DNA of 64,000 nucleotides, taken from the NCBI GenBank assembly GCA_014549065.1, contig JACDOX010000024.1, positions 6,791,577-6,855,576 of the forward strand. Reading direction: 5' to 3'. The notes under the pieces were generated by a model. That model was given only the letters and a program-made list of their open reading frames with translations, made no database searches and was not told the origin of the DNA. The translations under genes and the position numbers were made by a program. Of this stretch, positions 21,249 to 35,000 are shown piece after piece (the first letter of the stretch is position 1; every line of letters begins with the position of its first letter). This DNA is from Cardinalis cardinalis. Taxonomy: Eukaryota; Chordata; Aves; Passeriformes; Cardinalidae.

Positions 21249-21441
21249 TGTTTGTTTTAGTTTTGGTTTCTGTTTTGGTTTTAGTTTTGGTGGGTTTTTT
21301 CTTGTATGTTTTGGTTTTTTGGGGGTTTTGGGTTTTTTGGTGGGTTTTTTTGTTTGTTTGTTTGTTTTTGTTTGTTTGATTGGTTTTTTGTTTGGTTTTT
21401 TGTTTTTTTTGTTTTGGTTTGGTTGTTTGATTTGGTTTTTT
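21249..21441. repeat. Long T/G-rich low-complexity block
   Basis: About 190 bases are nearly all T and G on the + strand, built from variable GTTTT, GGTTTT and GTTT units, with G runs of up to five at 21321-21325. Open frames on both strands (113 and 73 codons) result from the composition. The G runs at 21313-21344 could form a two- or three-layer quadruplex. Confidence 0.92.
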
Positions 21442-24400
21442 CCCCTGAAAATGTCTCAAAGCTATGATGAATTTATTTTACTTTACTGTGTTTCTTGAGT
21501 GATTAATACCTCAACAGGTAAGTTTTTAGGTCCCCTGCATAGAAGGCCAGTATTTTAAGTTTTTCTTTCTCCTAATTTGAATTTGATTTCTTTCACTTGC
21601 CATCCTAAGTGAAAAGCATCAGGCTGCTGGTTGTTGAAGCTAATTATACAGCTCACTCTATCTACAGATATTGGAATTGGACTAAAAAAAGCGAGCAAAC
21701 AAAATATAGAAAATTTTAATTTTGCCTCTAAATAGAAGAGGAAAAATTATGTTTAGGCTGGATTATCAGTCAGATCTTACTACAGTCTTTTTTATCATTT
21801 GCTCTTGTTAAAGACTGTAGCATGACTCATTTTCTGTATTCCTCTTTGAGTATAAGCTCATGTCCTTCCCAAAAGATAGAATATGATGATTAGTTTTTTT
21901 AGTCACACAGCATATTTCGAGCAGTATGTCTAATAAAGACATATCCTCTCTTGGTCATCTGGTCTATTTAGATAATGGCAGCTCATTAAATTGATGCTGG
22001 GAAAACCTGTGCCATTGGGACTCTTTTCTATTCCTGGGCAGGGATTTAGTGCCTGCTCACAATTTTTCTGTAATTAAGATCCATATCTAAGCCCAAATGA
22101 ATTGTTAATAAAGAACTGCTTGCTCAGTATAAGGTGGGAAAACTAAAGAAAAAGAATACTCTTGTACCAAAGCAAACTGTAAATATAAGAAAAGGATTTA
22201 AAGAATTTTGGCATTGGATATCTTTACCTTGGTTAGAACTGCAGTTTTGGTTAAATAAGAAAAGTAAAAAATAAGAATATCATCTTATATTAAGTATGCT
22301 CTGACAGAAATATTTGCCTTCCAGAAGTCAGATATGTAAGTCTGAATGCTGAAAAGTTGATGGCTTTTCTCACATCTAATAGAAACTTGGTACACTTGGA
22401 TGAAAAAATAAAATAAAATACAACTATTTATTAACATTTCAGGGGAATGATATGAAATTAGCCCATCTGGACCTTTTGTTTGTTTCATTGTTAAAATTCT
22501 GTTAATATCTTCTTTTGAATGTTTTTGTGATTAATTTCTATGTGGAGAAGTTTGAAACAGTATAATTGGGCTTTTAGATAGCATTTCAGAAAATACTGCA
22601 ACTTTCAGCTACTATGGGAACTCTGATTTGATGACAGAATTTCTGTCCAATGGCTTCTATAGATAGATGTTACCACCAGGGGAAGAACAACAAGACTAAT
22701 TTAACAAAAAATTGTTTGTTACATCTATATTGTGGTGCAGCTGCCTTCAGGTCTTGGATCAAGACTCCTCNGTTCTTCAGCATCTGTGCTCAAGTGCTCA
22801 ACTTCAAGATCAAGTTGGATCCTCTTGCGTATCAGAGGCAGAGCATGATGGAGCATGAAAGGAGGGAGTTTATGTTCAAATGCAAGCTTGAACCTCCCAA
22901 TCCAGCAGTACAGAGATCTGTGCTGACCCAGGGACCAGACACACTGAAATCAAGGCTCAGTAGTGTTTCTGAAGTAGTTCCAATCTGTCAGGTNCTGTCT
23001 CTTGCAAGAGGTCAGAAACAAAAAAAGGAGGGAGAAAAAACAAAACAACCAAAAAACAGCCTGCACCTGCACCAATAACCATCTAGAAAAGAGGAAATGT
23101 CTTGAAAAGGACAAATGTCTCAAAAATGTCTCACAAATATGTCAAAAGAGTGAATATTTTTTAATAGCTCCTAAGCAAATGCAAGAAAATTTATTTTTCT
23201 TTTCTCATTCATTCTTTCGCAGTGACCCTTTTCTCTTGCAGAAAAGTTCTACTGATATTATTTAGAGGTTTTTACTCTTCATATTTTCATCCTTTAATGA
23301 CTTTGCAGTATTCTTTTAGGATCTCATTATCATGNATATTACATTTTGTTTCTCTAGTTCCTGTTCTGATTATTATTGTCTGAATATCCCCCTGTGCATG
23401 AAATTCTCACGTTACCTCAATTCTGTACACTGCAATTTTTAAATTAACTGATGGAAGGATTTCACTGACTGCACATGAACTGTTCAGTATTGGATATGGG
23501 TTTTTTTTTAGCACAACCTCATGCAGGACCTTCAGCAAATATATTTTCTCATCTGGAATAAAGCTAATGTGATTACTAACATCTGTACTGGCTCAGGTGA
23601 GTGCCATAATTCATTTTTTATTTTTTTTTATGAAGATAGATCTCTTTTCCAAATATCGCATCAGCCCAAGTCATGTCTTTGTGATCTTTTAAGCAGCTGT
23701 TAAGGTAATGAAAACCTGCTTTCTATGCTGCCAGCTCTGCACAGATGCTGTGGACAACTACTTTGAGAGTAAAAAAAAAGTCCTTCAAATGGCTGAAAAA
23801 TCATATCTATAGTGTGGTGAGAAGTTGAAACTTCACAGGATAACTGCTGAAAAAACGTGTGTAAGAAGTTCAGAAAACACAGACAAGGAGTCTACTATAT
23901 ACTTTTCTTCTATTGACTTCTAAAAGTCTTTCTTCTGATCCCTTTTCTATAAAGTATCTCACTGATTAGCAAATGAATTAGGTATTTTTAGTAGGCAACA
24001 ACCTAAATTCCAAGTTGGAAACTCTGTATGTATTTGTTTAATTTTTTTTCCTCCCAAGTCCATGACCTATTTTATCCAAGAGCTGTGAATCTATAGTCTT
24101 TGATATTTATAGCTGTCTCCTACAAAACTTCATTCCAGGCAACTCATTGCTTCTTGAACAAGGACATTCCACTTAGCAGCTAGAGCAGACTTGCATTCTC
24201 TTGCAATCAAAGATAACTTACTACTGTACCACACTCAAGTTTTCATATTTGACAAGAGCAAAGAAGCATGAACCATAGATTTGGTGTATGTGATCNGTGT
24301 CTCACAAAATTTCTGAATGCAATACAAAATTATTTTGTTATAGCATCCCAAAGAGATGGACNCTTGAAGTTTTGTGGCTTGGTATACTCTTAATAGCAAG

Positions 24401-27400
24401 CAAAAGAATCTTTGTAGGAATAAGAATTACTTACTGTGTGAAACTGATCAAAAATTCTGAAAAAAAGATGNAGCAGTGAAAAGTACTAAGCAGGTCTAGA
24501 ACCNATTTNACTCAATTTTTTACAGCAATTTTTNCAGGTTTCNTGAAAGTGTACTGTGTAATAATCATGAAAGCATTTTTCTCTGCATCTCTGGTAGTGA
24601 GATATTGTGCCTTTGATAAATGAGAATGTTATATATTGGCTAATAAGGTCCAAGGTAAAGAAGAATTTCTATAGAAAACATGGATATTTTGCATCAAGAG
24701 AAGGAAACTATGAGCAAAAAAGCAAAGAAGAAAAAAGAGAACAGGCTTTCTAAGAATATATATTGAATTCTATAAATATTTTTAAATTACCTTTAGGGAA
24801 CAAAATGGATGACAGGGATGAGAATCAATACACAAAACANTCCTTAGGAAAAGATGTTCTCTTCCTTAAATTCCTTACTCAGACCATATTGGCTTTACAT
24901 ATTGGCATCATCTGTCAAAAAATCAGTTTTAAACATTATCCTGCCTGCTGCTCAGTGACAAAAANCATGTTCTGAAGCAGTTAGAAATTGGTAACACTGC
25001 AAACTTTTTNCCTTAATTCACAAGTAAGCCACTGAGCCACAGCCTAATCAGCTGCAAGTTTCGCGGTGCTAATGTCTCATATTAAATGCAGCTTGCCATG
25101 AGGAAGAGACAGAAAAAGGGAGGTCATAACTGATGGTTTGGGTGGAGTATTTTTAGATGTCTGTGATGACTGTGATAATACAAAGTATTGTTTCAGATTC
25201 AATGAGATTAAGTTTAGGTAGATGAAACATCCTTATTCCACTGCAGAGCACTTCAGTATATTTCTGTCAGAACATAGTGATGGATAGGCTCATTGCTGAA
25301 CACAATCATCTTTAAAATGGTTTTACACTGAAAAANGGTTCAAAAGTTTCAGCTGCTGGCCTAATTTCCTGTGAGGAGAAAATGTTAGCACCTTCTGTCA
25401 CTTCCTGCATAACTTTAAGCACAGGGACTTGGTGTAAGTATTTTCATGACTGACAGCTTTTTTTGCATTCAAGGTTCTGTATCCAAATCCAGACAGGATA
25501 TAGCCTCTAGAATGATACCCAATTAGTGGTTGCAGTTCTTCCATGTGTTGAATCTTATGCAGGCTCGTTTGCACTGTCCTGGAATGGTGTGTATTTCAAA
25601 TATATACTGTGCTGGAACAGTTTTCTGCTTTTGGCTGTGGAGATTCTGCACTTGTTAGAACAGGAGATACACTGTAATTAGGAGTACTCCTTTTACTGAG
25701 TAGAAAAAATGTATACATTAACATTTTAACCAAGAGACATTCTTGCTTTTACTCCAAATCTAGAGCAGATGCATGTGAAGCATGACATTCCCTGCTCAGA
25801 ATAATTCTCTTGAAACCTCATCAAGAATAATGTATGGTACTTGAATATATTATACTTGGAGCTCCATCATCCTAAGATTATAGTAAAGAGCATGTAATAC
25901 ATGTCTAGATAGCCACTGGAGGTAATCTATTCCACATTCAAGAGTTTTGTTATGTTTATAAAGGCAAAGATTTCAGGTCAAGACTGAGAAAAAAAATCCT
26001 AGGAATTTTTGTCCAGCTTGAAACAATTTAATAGCCCTGATTTTTAAAAGATGCCAACTTGAAACATTTCTCAGTATATATCCCATAAAAACGAGCACCT
26101 AAAGCCATTTGAAAAAAAACTTGACATTGGTCCCTAAAGTGAAAAATTTTAACTCAGATGACAAACTGAAAAAAAAAAGCGCACTCAGGCTACAATGACT
26201 GTCTTAAGAAATATTTACTTGTTCAGATGTTTCACAACTATGTGTGAGGATTGATGCTTCTGTTTTGTAAAATACCTTGGACAGTGTTGCAAAAATACAG
26301 CAACATTATAAGCAACTTTGATATGCACAAATGACGTTCTAATGTTAGTATTTTAATTTAGCTCCTTATTTTCTCATAAAATGTGCCTTTATGCAGATTT
26401 TTTGCCTCACTTTCATGGGCTTTTGTTAATTTTCAAAAGGCAAAGAGTTGGAAAAGAAAAAAATTTTAAGGGGAAAAAAAAAATGAATAGGCAAACCCAT
26501 TCCTGAAATATTAAGAATTATTTAAGACATTCTCTAGGGGCCTGGTAGAAAAGCCTTTAGTCCCAATTAAATAATTACATCATTGAAACAATATTGCAGA
26601 AACTGATTTAAATCTCTTTAATGGTCCTTCCCATTCAGAATAAAATAATTTTTAAGATAATTTAATGTCTTCTACTCAAGTCTATCCTGCTAATTGTGAA
26701 GACCTCAGCCACNAGTAGAAGCCCCTCTATGGCTCCAATTGCAAATAAAATTTATGAAATTAAATACTAATATATAGTTGTAGATCCTCATTAGAAGTGA
26801 ATTAAGTTAAAATCCTTTTAAGTAACTTCAAAACTGAACAAGAACATGATGTAAATATTTAATTGGCTTAACTTAGCCACTCTGAAATTCATGAATTTTT
26901 GTGATTAATTCTGTTAAAACAATTTTCATGAAAAGTTTCAGGATGCAACTAACACTGCTATTGTCTCTGGGAGAAAAATAAAAATTCTTGTCAGGACAAA
27001 GCTGTGTAGTGGATAGCTCTGCAGTCATAAAATGTATGGTACATACTGGAAAGTGGATAAAGTGTATTTTGACTTTGAAGAATGTAATATATTCTTGATA
27101 ATGTAGTAATATTANATATANTACATTTATATATATATATAATTTAAGAGCATTAAATATCATTGTATTTGGGTAATGGAATCCACGCACATGGACACAG
27201 TGATTTTTTTCAGANAGCTGAGGCTGACATCAGTGGTGACAACATGATGATTCCCTAGGAATGTGATTTATGAGCCTGTGGTACATGAATTCTNAGGGCA
27301 GTTGATTCAGCTGTTGTCTGAAAAGATTTACTCCCACAGAAGGACAGGTGGCCTCTGAACTCNCATCCTTTAACAGCTTGTACTTGAAAAGGATATTTTT

Positions 27401-28779
27401 CAAGTGCACCTGCACATAAGCCTTAATTCAAAAGACATGCTGAGCTGCTGCATNACTTGATAGATACTGTTCATGTTTCCTCCTTTGTTNCTTTTGACTT
27501 AACAAGAGTTTGGTGCTGCAGGTATCTGCAGATACATTTTGCTGATTACTTTATTCCTTCAAGAGGAAGTGTCTTTCTACAATGACCAGACACAGAGCAT
27601 ATAACCTTCACAGCAGCTCAAGCTGCNCTAAAACAACAGGTAATAAACCCAAGGGAAACCACAGAAGGGGTTGAGTATTTTACTAAAACTGTAGGAAAAG
27701 GACACTTCCAACCACTAAACCAAATAAAGACAAACAGCATTACTCCAACCAATTCCAAAACCAGGGGAAGGCAGTGGAGGAGGGGCAAGCACTTCTCCCA
27801 ACCCCAGAGCTGATTTNCCCTGGAGAATTCTCTAATGCATGTGGGGTTGGGCTGCAAGTGATATCCCTGGGCTATGCTCCTCTGTGACCAATTTAGTTCA
27901 GAGCTATAGGTAGAATTAATCTGTATCTCTGAGAGAGAGAGATGTTAAAATGACAGCTGAATATNATGAAAGCTCTTTTTCTAGTTGGAAAACATACTGA
28001 GCATAACAACTATATTGCTAAGGAAGAAAACAAGGGAAAAGCAGAATAGGGAAGACAAAATATGTAAAGCAAGAACTTCTACTTTATGGTACCTTTAAGG
28101 AATTCCTTCATTTGCAAAACAGATGAGATTTCTGGTCAATGAACTAAATATGAAATGTCTAATGTTATATATGCAGATTTTCTGTCTGATTTCGTGCCTA
28201 TCAAGCACAAAAAGTCACAACAAACATATCTTTTTAAAACATTATATAATAATTCAAATGGTATTATAGGGAATGGGACAGAAAGGGTGAAATAATATCA
28301 TTTTCTTTTTCAAAGCCAACACAAAAAATCTATAAAAGACATTACTGTTTTTAAGCAGAGTGGATCTTCCTTGTTGACTTCTAAAGAGAAGAGAAACAAA
28401 TAGGCAGCTTTGCCTAAAATCTTTAGCTCATTTTCAGAAGAAAATGTAATTCCATAACAAGAATGTGTATTGGGTCCTGTAAACCTGTGACAGACAATGT
28501 AGAGAGTAGAACCAAGCTCCTGCATAGATTTCCCCATATACAGATAATTTCTGTGATTTTTCTTCAGTGGTTTTATAGCTTTAACAGTTATTATATGCTT
28601 TTAAAGTAGATGCTTTTATATAGGTGAAAAAAACCCCAATTATTGCAAACAGAGAGAAGGCTTTACCAGAATTAATATGTTTAAANAGATGAGATTCTNT
28701 GAAAACAACTCAGTGTGTAGTAGTCAAAACCAAAATCCTTCTGTTTGCCCTAATGTATTGCACATAGTATGCTGATGAG
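21442..28779. other. AT-rich non-coding stretch
   Basis: No recognised gene or element. The patch at 22690-23050 is somewhat GC-richer and keeps a + frame open for 142 codons (22650-23078), but it shows no known motif and ends in low-complexity A-rich sequence. A short TA run lies at 27129-27140. Confidence 0.5.
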
Positions 28780-29070
28780 GACACATACTGTGCCCTACTG
28801 AGGACTGGCAAAAGGATCAGAAAGGATTTCATCTTGGACAATGAGTCCATGGCAACAAGGGCAGGCACCAGGTGTGCCCAGGAGTGCTGGCTGGTTCTCA
28901 GGCCAGCTGGCTGTGAGTGGCCCATCCATCGTGGCACCAATAAACTCCNCTGGCCCTTCGAGCAGGGCGAGTGCATTCAAGCTGCCTGCTGGGAATGANC
29001 TTTGCAAAGTAGCTCTGTTTGGCAACTGATGGGAGAGTGGTGCCTGCCAAGGGCCAGAGGTCTGNTAAGG
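28780..29070. other. GC-richer patch of unknown origin
   Basis: GC content rises sharply compared with the flanks. Overlapping open frames exist on both strands without recognisable motifs. An AATAAA sits at 28940-28945 followed by GC-rich sequence, a little like the R/U5 part of an LTR, but I could not find TG/CA ends or flanking duplications. Confidence 0.3.
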
Positions 29071-32000
29071 ACCATGATAATAATTTAAAACTACAGCTGG
29101 CCATATTTGGGTCCTTGATGACATTTCTAGTTGCTATTTAATTTATTAGTACAAATGCAGCCTCTAGGTCTCTATCCATAATCCACTACTCAATATCAGA
29201 ATTCTCCATGAGAGAATTCAACTATGCAGAAGTGATGCTGGGTTCCTAAAGCTATTTCAATAAAACAGTATATTTGTCTTGGAAAAGCAAAATAACATGC
29301 AGATGTCATTCACTCAGAATGTAATTTTTGGTAAGGAATATATGTGGATAATCCACTGTATCTGCAAAGATTCTTATATTTTTGTTTTCCTCGTTAATGT
29401 TTCTTTTCTAAAAAATCAAAATACTTTTTCCTCCAGATATCCATTCTACCCTAAAAAATAAACATCTCTGTAAAACTTATATATGTGAAATATTGAATGC
29501 AGACACGTACATACACTGCAGCCCATACACACACTTACATGTATAATTATTCTCTATATGAAAAGTATTTTTTACTGCTGACACTAGTGGTNAGAGGTTT
29601 TACACTTATGTGTTGGGTTCATTTTATTGCTGCTTTGTTTGTTTTTTTAATGGGAACTGTGCCAAAATATTAATCCTTAAGTTCCTTTCTACACCACACA
29701 CCCATGTGACCACAGTCTCAGAAGTTTACTGTACAGTTTGTGGATTTTTATTCAACAATCTTTAATTTCATCATACAGAGTAATCACTTANAATATACTG
29801 ATCTTTAAAACATTTATTTTATTTAATTAGTGGCAAATTTAAAAAGGGTAAAAAAAANCTACTTCTGTTTTAGATCAAATAACCTTCATGGTGAATGTAG
29901 GAAATATTTAAATTTTAAAATATTTNAAAAAATTTTAAGAAGCCTATAAAATATCATTTATAATTTTTAAATAGTTATCTTATAAAATTCTTTTACTTTT
30001 TTTTTAATTGCCAAAAGGTTTTCCTTTCTTCATTCTTAAAAGTGGTTAGATTCTTAATTTCTATCACAAGTGCTCTTAATANCTTCAAACCCTGAATTTT
30101 TATGATGTTATTCTATTTCATGTGAATAGTAATGCTTGTGTTTCTGTTTGCATCATGGATNTAAGTACAACAAAATTAATCAAGTTCCAACTACATGAAA
30201 TTACAACAATGCTGTAGATCTTAGTTGTGTACTTCAGTAGGAGANAACAGGATAATTTGGATAATTAGCACAACTTTCTGTTTTTTCACCTACACAAATA
30301 ATGTAAACCAGTGCTTGAGGTACATTAGTATTTGGAATGCTTTCTTAGCTATAAAATCTATCAAGTAATTCTGACTCTGTGATATGTATTGCATTGGCTA
30401 ATCAAATTACTTCATAATTCAGTAAACACTGTACAGTGCTTTCAACAGTTTTAAATTGTCTTGTGTGAGAAAAGTAATTATTTTTCAAATTTTAACATGT
30501 GGTGTTTTTCAAAATGTCTAAGCATGCAAGCTGAAATGTGACTGTATCATCCATATGAATTATATAGTGTTGTGTACTAATACTAANGAATGAATGGTAC
30601 ATTTTACTGGGTGTATTAAAAATAACACTTTGTGGTTCTGATATAGACCTACATGAAGGCAATGCATAATTGTCAGTGTGGCATTTCTAAATNTTTTGTG
30701 CTTTCTTTAACCTACATTTAATTAAATGCAAGAAGTAGTTCTTATTCTTCAAACANTTTAAATATTTTAAAACAAAAAACCCAAAATAACTGTTTTAGTC
30801 ATTATTTACTGTTTTACTCAGGGTGTAATTATAGTTCAAGTGTTAGAATTTTAAACAATGGAAATATGTCAGAATAAAACAACAGAGATTCAGAGAACCA
30901 AAGCACAATGTGAAATAAGCAAACTCCAAGTTAAACATCTCTTGATAGTTAGCATAGANGTTCTTAACATTTGGAGTGTGAAATTATGACAGTTAACATT
31001 TTGGGGGGGGCTCCTTAATATATGTTTGGCAACAGAATGGCCTATTTTCGTAGCATCCCTAGTGCAAAATATATGCCTGTGGTGTTTTTGGTCCAAATCC
31101 AGACTTCAGATTTCATGATTCAACTTTCAACACCTCTCAATGTAATAAATCATAATAGGCAGTGAGGAATTTACTTATAATGCATGAAACCAAGCCCTAA
31201 CCCATGGAGACACCACAGAAATCTGAAATTTCCACATCTGAGGAGCAAAACAAATATTTTTTAGATTGCAAATTCATGTTAGCAAATGGTGNGTTAGTAA
31301 CACTAAAACAAAAAAGCCCTGTTGTACAATGAAGTCCATTGAGATCTTTTCACAATAGCTAAATTTGGCAGGTTAATATGAAACAGTGAAGATTCAATGT
31401 AAAAAAGTCTAAAATTACTCAAAATCTCAAAATTACTACAAGTGTGGACCCCAGGACTGTTTTCGGAAACTCGAAAAAAAAGCTTTTAAAGATTAGATTT
31501 TCTGAAGATATAATATGAAAAAAATGTAAAAATGAAACCCCGTTTGACATCAAAAGTAAAGTGGGNTTTTTTCTCTTAAAAATATTGGTTCAAGGAGGGG
31601 GAAAACTAAGACAAGAAAACAGATTTTTGTTGCAGAAGATGGGAATCCATACAGGATGCAATGTGTAGTGTCTTCTTATCCTAGTTCAGTGTCTGAAGTG
31701 CTGGAAGCTACTGTTACAAAAGTAACTNTTACATTATTTTGACTGCACAAATAATTTGGGAGACTGATAGGGAAAGCTGCCTTGAAAACCATTGTCCTTT
31801 TCCAGCATTAAAGACTTACTCATCAGAGGACATTTTCAATGGCAGTAAAGGAAGGAAAATGGTATGTACAGGGTCTCAGGAGAAGAGATGCTAGGTGGGG
31901 GTTCATGATCCAGATGTAAACTATTAAATATTTTAGTTAGAAGGTCTTTTTGGAGTGATGTCTGAAAGATATAGAAGAACCAGGAAGCTGTAACTAAGCA

Positions 32001-35000
32001 TTTAGCATTTAGAGATAAACTTCATAAAGAGGCCATAAAGANGTAGTTTATTGGTACTAATGTGAATCTAAACAGATTGAGTATAAACTATAAATAATTT
32101 TAATTTTATGGCTTTCTGGCTAAGCGATACTTAGTTGTAGCAAGCACAAAGATGTGAAAACAATTTTTAAATGGAGACTGAATTACATAAGTAAACAATT
32201 ATTTATGTAACTATAAATTCTATTTTTTAGAAAGTAGAAAATGAGAACTTTTCACTCACAGTCAAACAAAACTACTGTAATTACACAGTATTCAGCAGAC
32301 AAACCTCTATTTAAATCTTGCTTTGAAAAGACATTTGAAAAACATTTTGACAGTAACATATTGTTTATTCTTACTCTTAATAATACTTCTCATTTATGTA
32401 AGACAGTAGGCATCAGAAATANGTCTGTGTTGGGATGACACCTACAAGAGGAAAGAAAGACATTTACAATTGAAAGCTGTCCCCCAGGGATGAGTATTTT
32501 CATAAGGAACTTCCTTCAAAATGCAAAGTAAGACAGCACATTTGCTTCTTCTGTACCTTACCTTCCATATAGCTGCAAGTTGGAAAATTACAAAGCTGTC
32601 AGGAGAAAGTACCACTCAGTTGCTCTCCCTCTTCCAATAAAATTCTTTCCCAAATAACTCCCTCACCCTGAATAAACCTTTTTTATGTGAGATCAAAATA
32701 AATCTCTGAAAGGACCCAACTGGGAAACTGAGATAGGAAAAATGTGATACACTATTGTCTGAGTGTTATCTCAGACCTAGGGGGAGGTTAAAAGGCTGGG
32801 GGAGAAGAATCTATCACTGATAANGGACATAAAGAATGAAGAATTTATGGGTCACAAGGAAAGCAAATTCAGCAACTGTGCTGAAAACAGCTTGGACTGG
32901 GGAAGAGGTAGTTCTAGNAAGGGGAGACAGTGACCCACTCACAGTCCACTGACTCAAGAGAAAGCTAAAGTATGGGACTAATNAGCACTGGAAGCAGGGG
33001 AATAATTTAACCAACAAAATTAGAGAACAGTGTAGCCAATGAGCATTAATTCCTTTTTTTTTAACGTGTAAATAGTGAAAATTTTGAATCTCATTAGGTC
33101 CCCCATTACCGAGAAGCCCAGACTGGAAAAGAGCCAAAAGAATTTTGCTGGATATATGGGTGATGACTCTCTTCTCCTTGATATCTNAAGCTCTCTCTCT
33201 CTCTCTTGCCTCCCCCCATTCTATTTCTTTACCTCTACCTCACATTTATTGTTAAATAAAATCCATGTCACTGACTTCAGTATACNATCCTGTTTGCACT
33301 TTGATTTGGACAGAGTTATCTCTCACTAATCAAATCCTATCACTGGGTCATGTGACCCCAAAGGATCCTTGATTCTACCCACATAACTGGGAAAATCCCA
33401 CAAACTGAGAAGTTTCATATTTATAGGAAGAGTGCTATTCACAGAGCTCTTGTTTTTGCTCTTGTAGTTCGCAAAGAGCTGAGGCCACTCTTTATTTTAC
33501 ATATCTTTTGGCATTATGTTTGTTATGAAACTATCAGTTTAATAAACAATGTGGAGTGCTGCTTGAAATTTAATATCTTGGCAGCTTTTGATGTAGATAT
33601 CAGCAGTTACAGATTGTTATTTATACAGTTTCATAGAAAACAGCTATTTATCTTCTACAAACAAGTCACTGATGCCTTAATAAAAGCAGGCATGATTTTA
33701 GCATAAATTTCATAAAAATTATGCAATTTATGAGAGAGGTGAAACTCCGAGAGAGAGAGAGCACACATGTCTTTTATACATTCTTTATTATCCTGATAAT
33801 CTTTGACATATTATTTTTAATTATATTTTTGGATTTCTGCATGGTGTATTTTTGTTCTTATAGNAAGTATTACATTTGATGGTTGATGTTTGGAGAGAGC
33901 AATACCTAGATCTTCAAAAGTATAAACGGATATATAGGTCAAGTATTAAAAGAATATACTTCATAACTCAGATATTTGAAGACAAAGTGAGGAAAGAAAA
34001 TAATAATCCTCATGTACCTGTCAAAATTAATTAAAATCCCAAAATCCTATGATCATTNGAGACTTTCACTATCTGTCTTTGATTATTTGGTAATTTGTCC
34101 ATAACACAATATAACTATAAAAGGAACAAGAATGTCAAGGGATTTTGAAAACTAACTTTGTGACCTCGAATANAGAGGATTTCTCCATAACAAGGACTGA
34201 AGACATGGCTAAGAGTAAAAGGAAAACTGATGTTTGAGGAATAATGATTAATCAAACTAAATTTGGTTAAACCTAATTTTTTTTTAGTTCACAAAGTATT
34301 GTTGAAAATTATTAATGTCCAAAGCCAAAGTCATAAAAATAATTTTGTCAAGGATATTATCATTACTGCTTATATGAATCCAGCAAATAAATGTGTTTTG
34401 GGCAAAAAAGGAGATATTTTCAAGCCACTAACATGCAACTGGAAATTTGACAGATAACTAAACACTGACTGCAGTGACAGAACCATGTTCAGCAATATGA
34501 GATGAAAATTAGGACCAAGTCCCCCAGTATTACCAAATTTTATATGGTTTGGGTAATTTATGAGCATTAGTAAGACAGTCTTACTCCAGTGTCAATACCT
34601 TTCACTCCAAGTCTAATTACTTGAGACAAGCTTTGGGAAAAGTGANCAAAGGGCTGTACTGGGAACTCCTGTTGAGGACTTTGCCCTCCTCTTTGGGAGG
34701 AATGTGATGTAGAAGCTTTTTTCCACAACACTCTTGGGTTCTGCCTGAGTCTCCCTTACACATTTCCTTCACAAAGGCTGCTGCTTACACATCTCTTACC
34801 TCAAAGGCTGGGTAGTTTCCCCCAGTCTCAGAGGAGGCAAAAGGATACTCTTTGCTTTGCAGTCATCTTGTCTGGGCTTTGCTACACCTTCACCATAAGG
34901 TATTCACAAGTTTTCAGCTAAAATAGGCAGGGTGACAGGCACTTGGCAGAAGGACAGGAGTTAAAGTAAGGTAAAACAAGGTCAAGCCCACTTAAGTCCT

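Noticed and set aside
21157..21498. 113-codon frame and its antisense partner
   Set aside because: They run through the T/G low-complexity block; the composition explains the open frames.
22650..23078. 142-codon + frame
   Set aside because: No family motif, and it ends in A-rich low-complexity sequence; not annotated as a gene.
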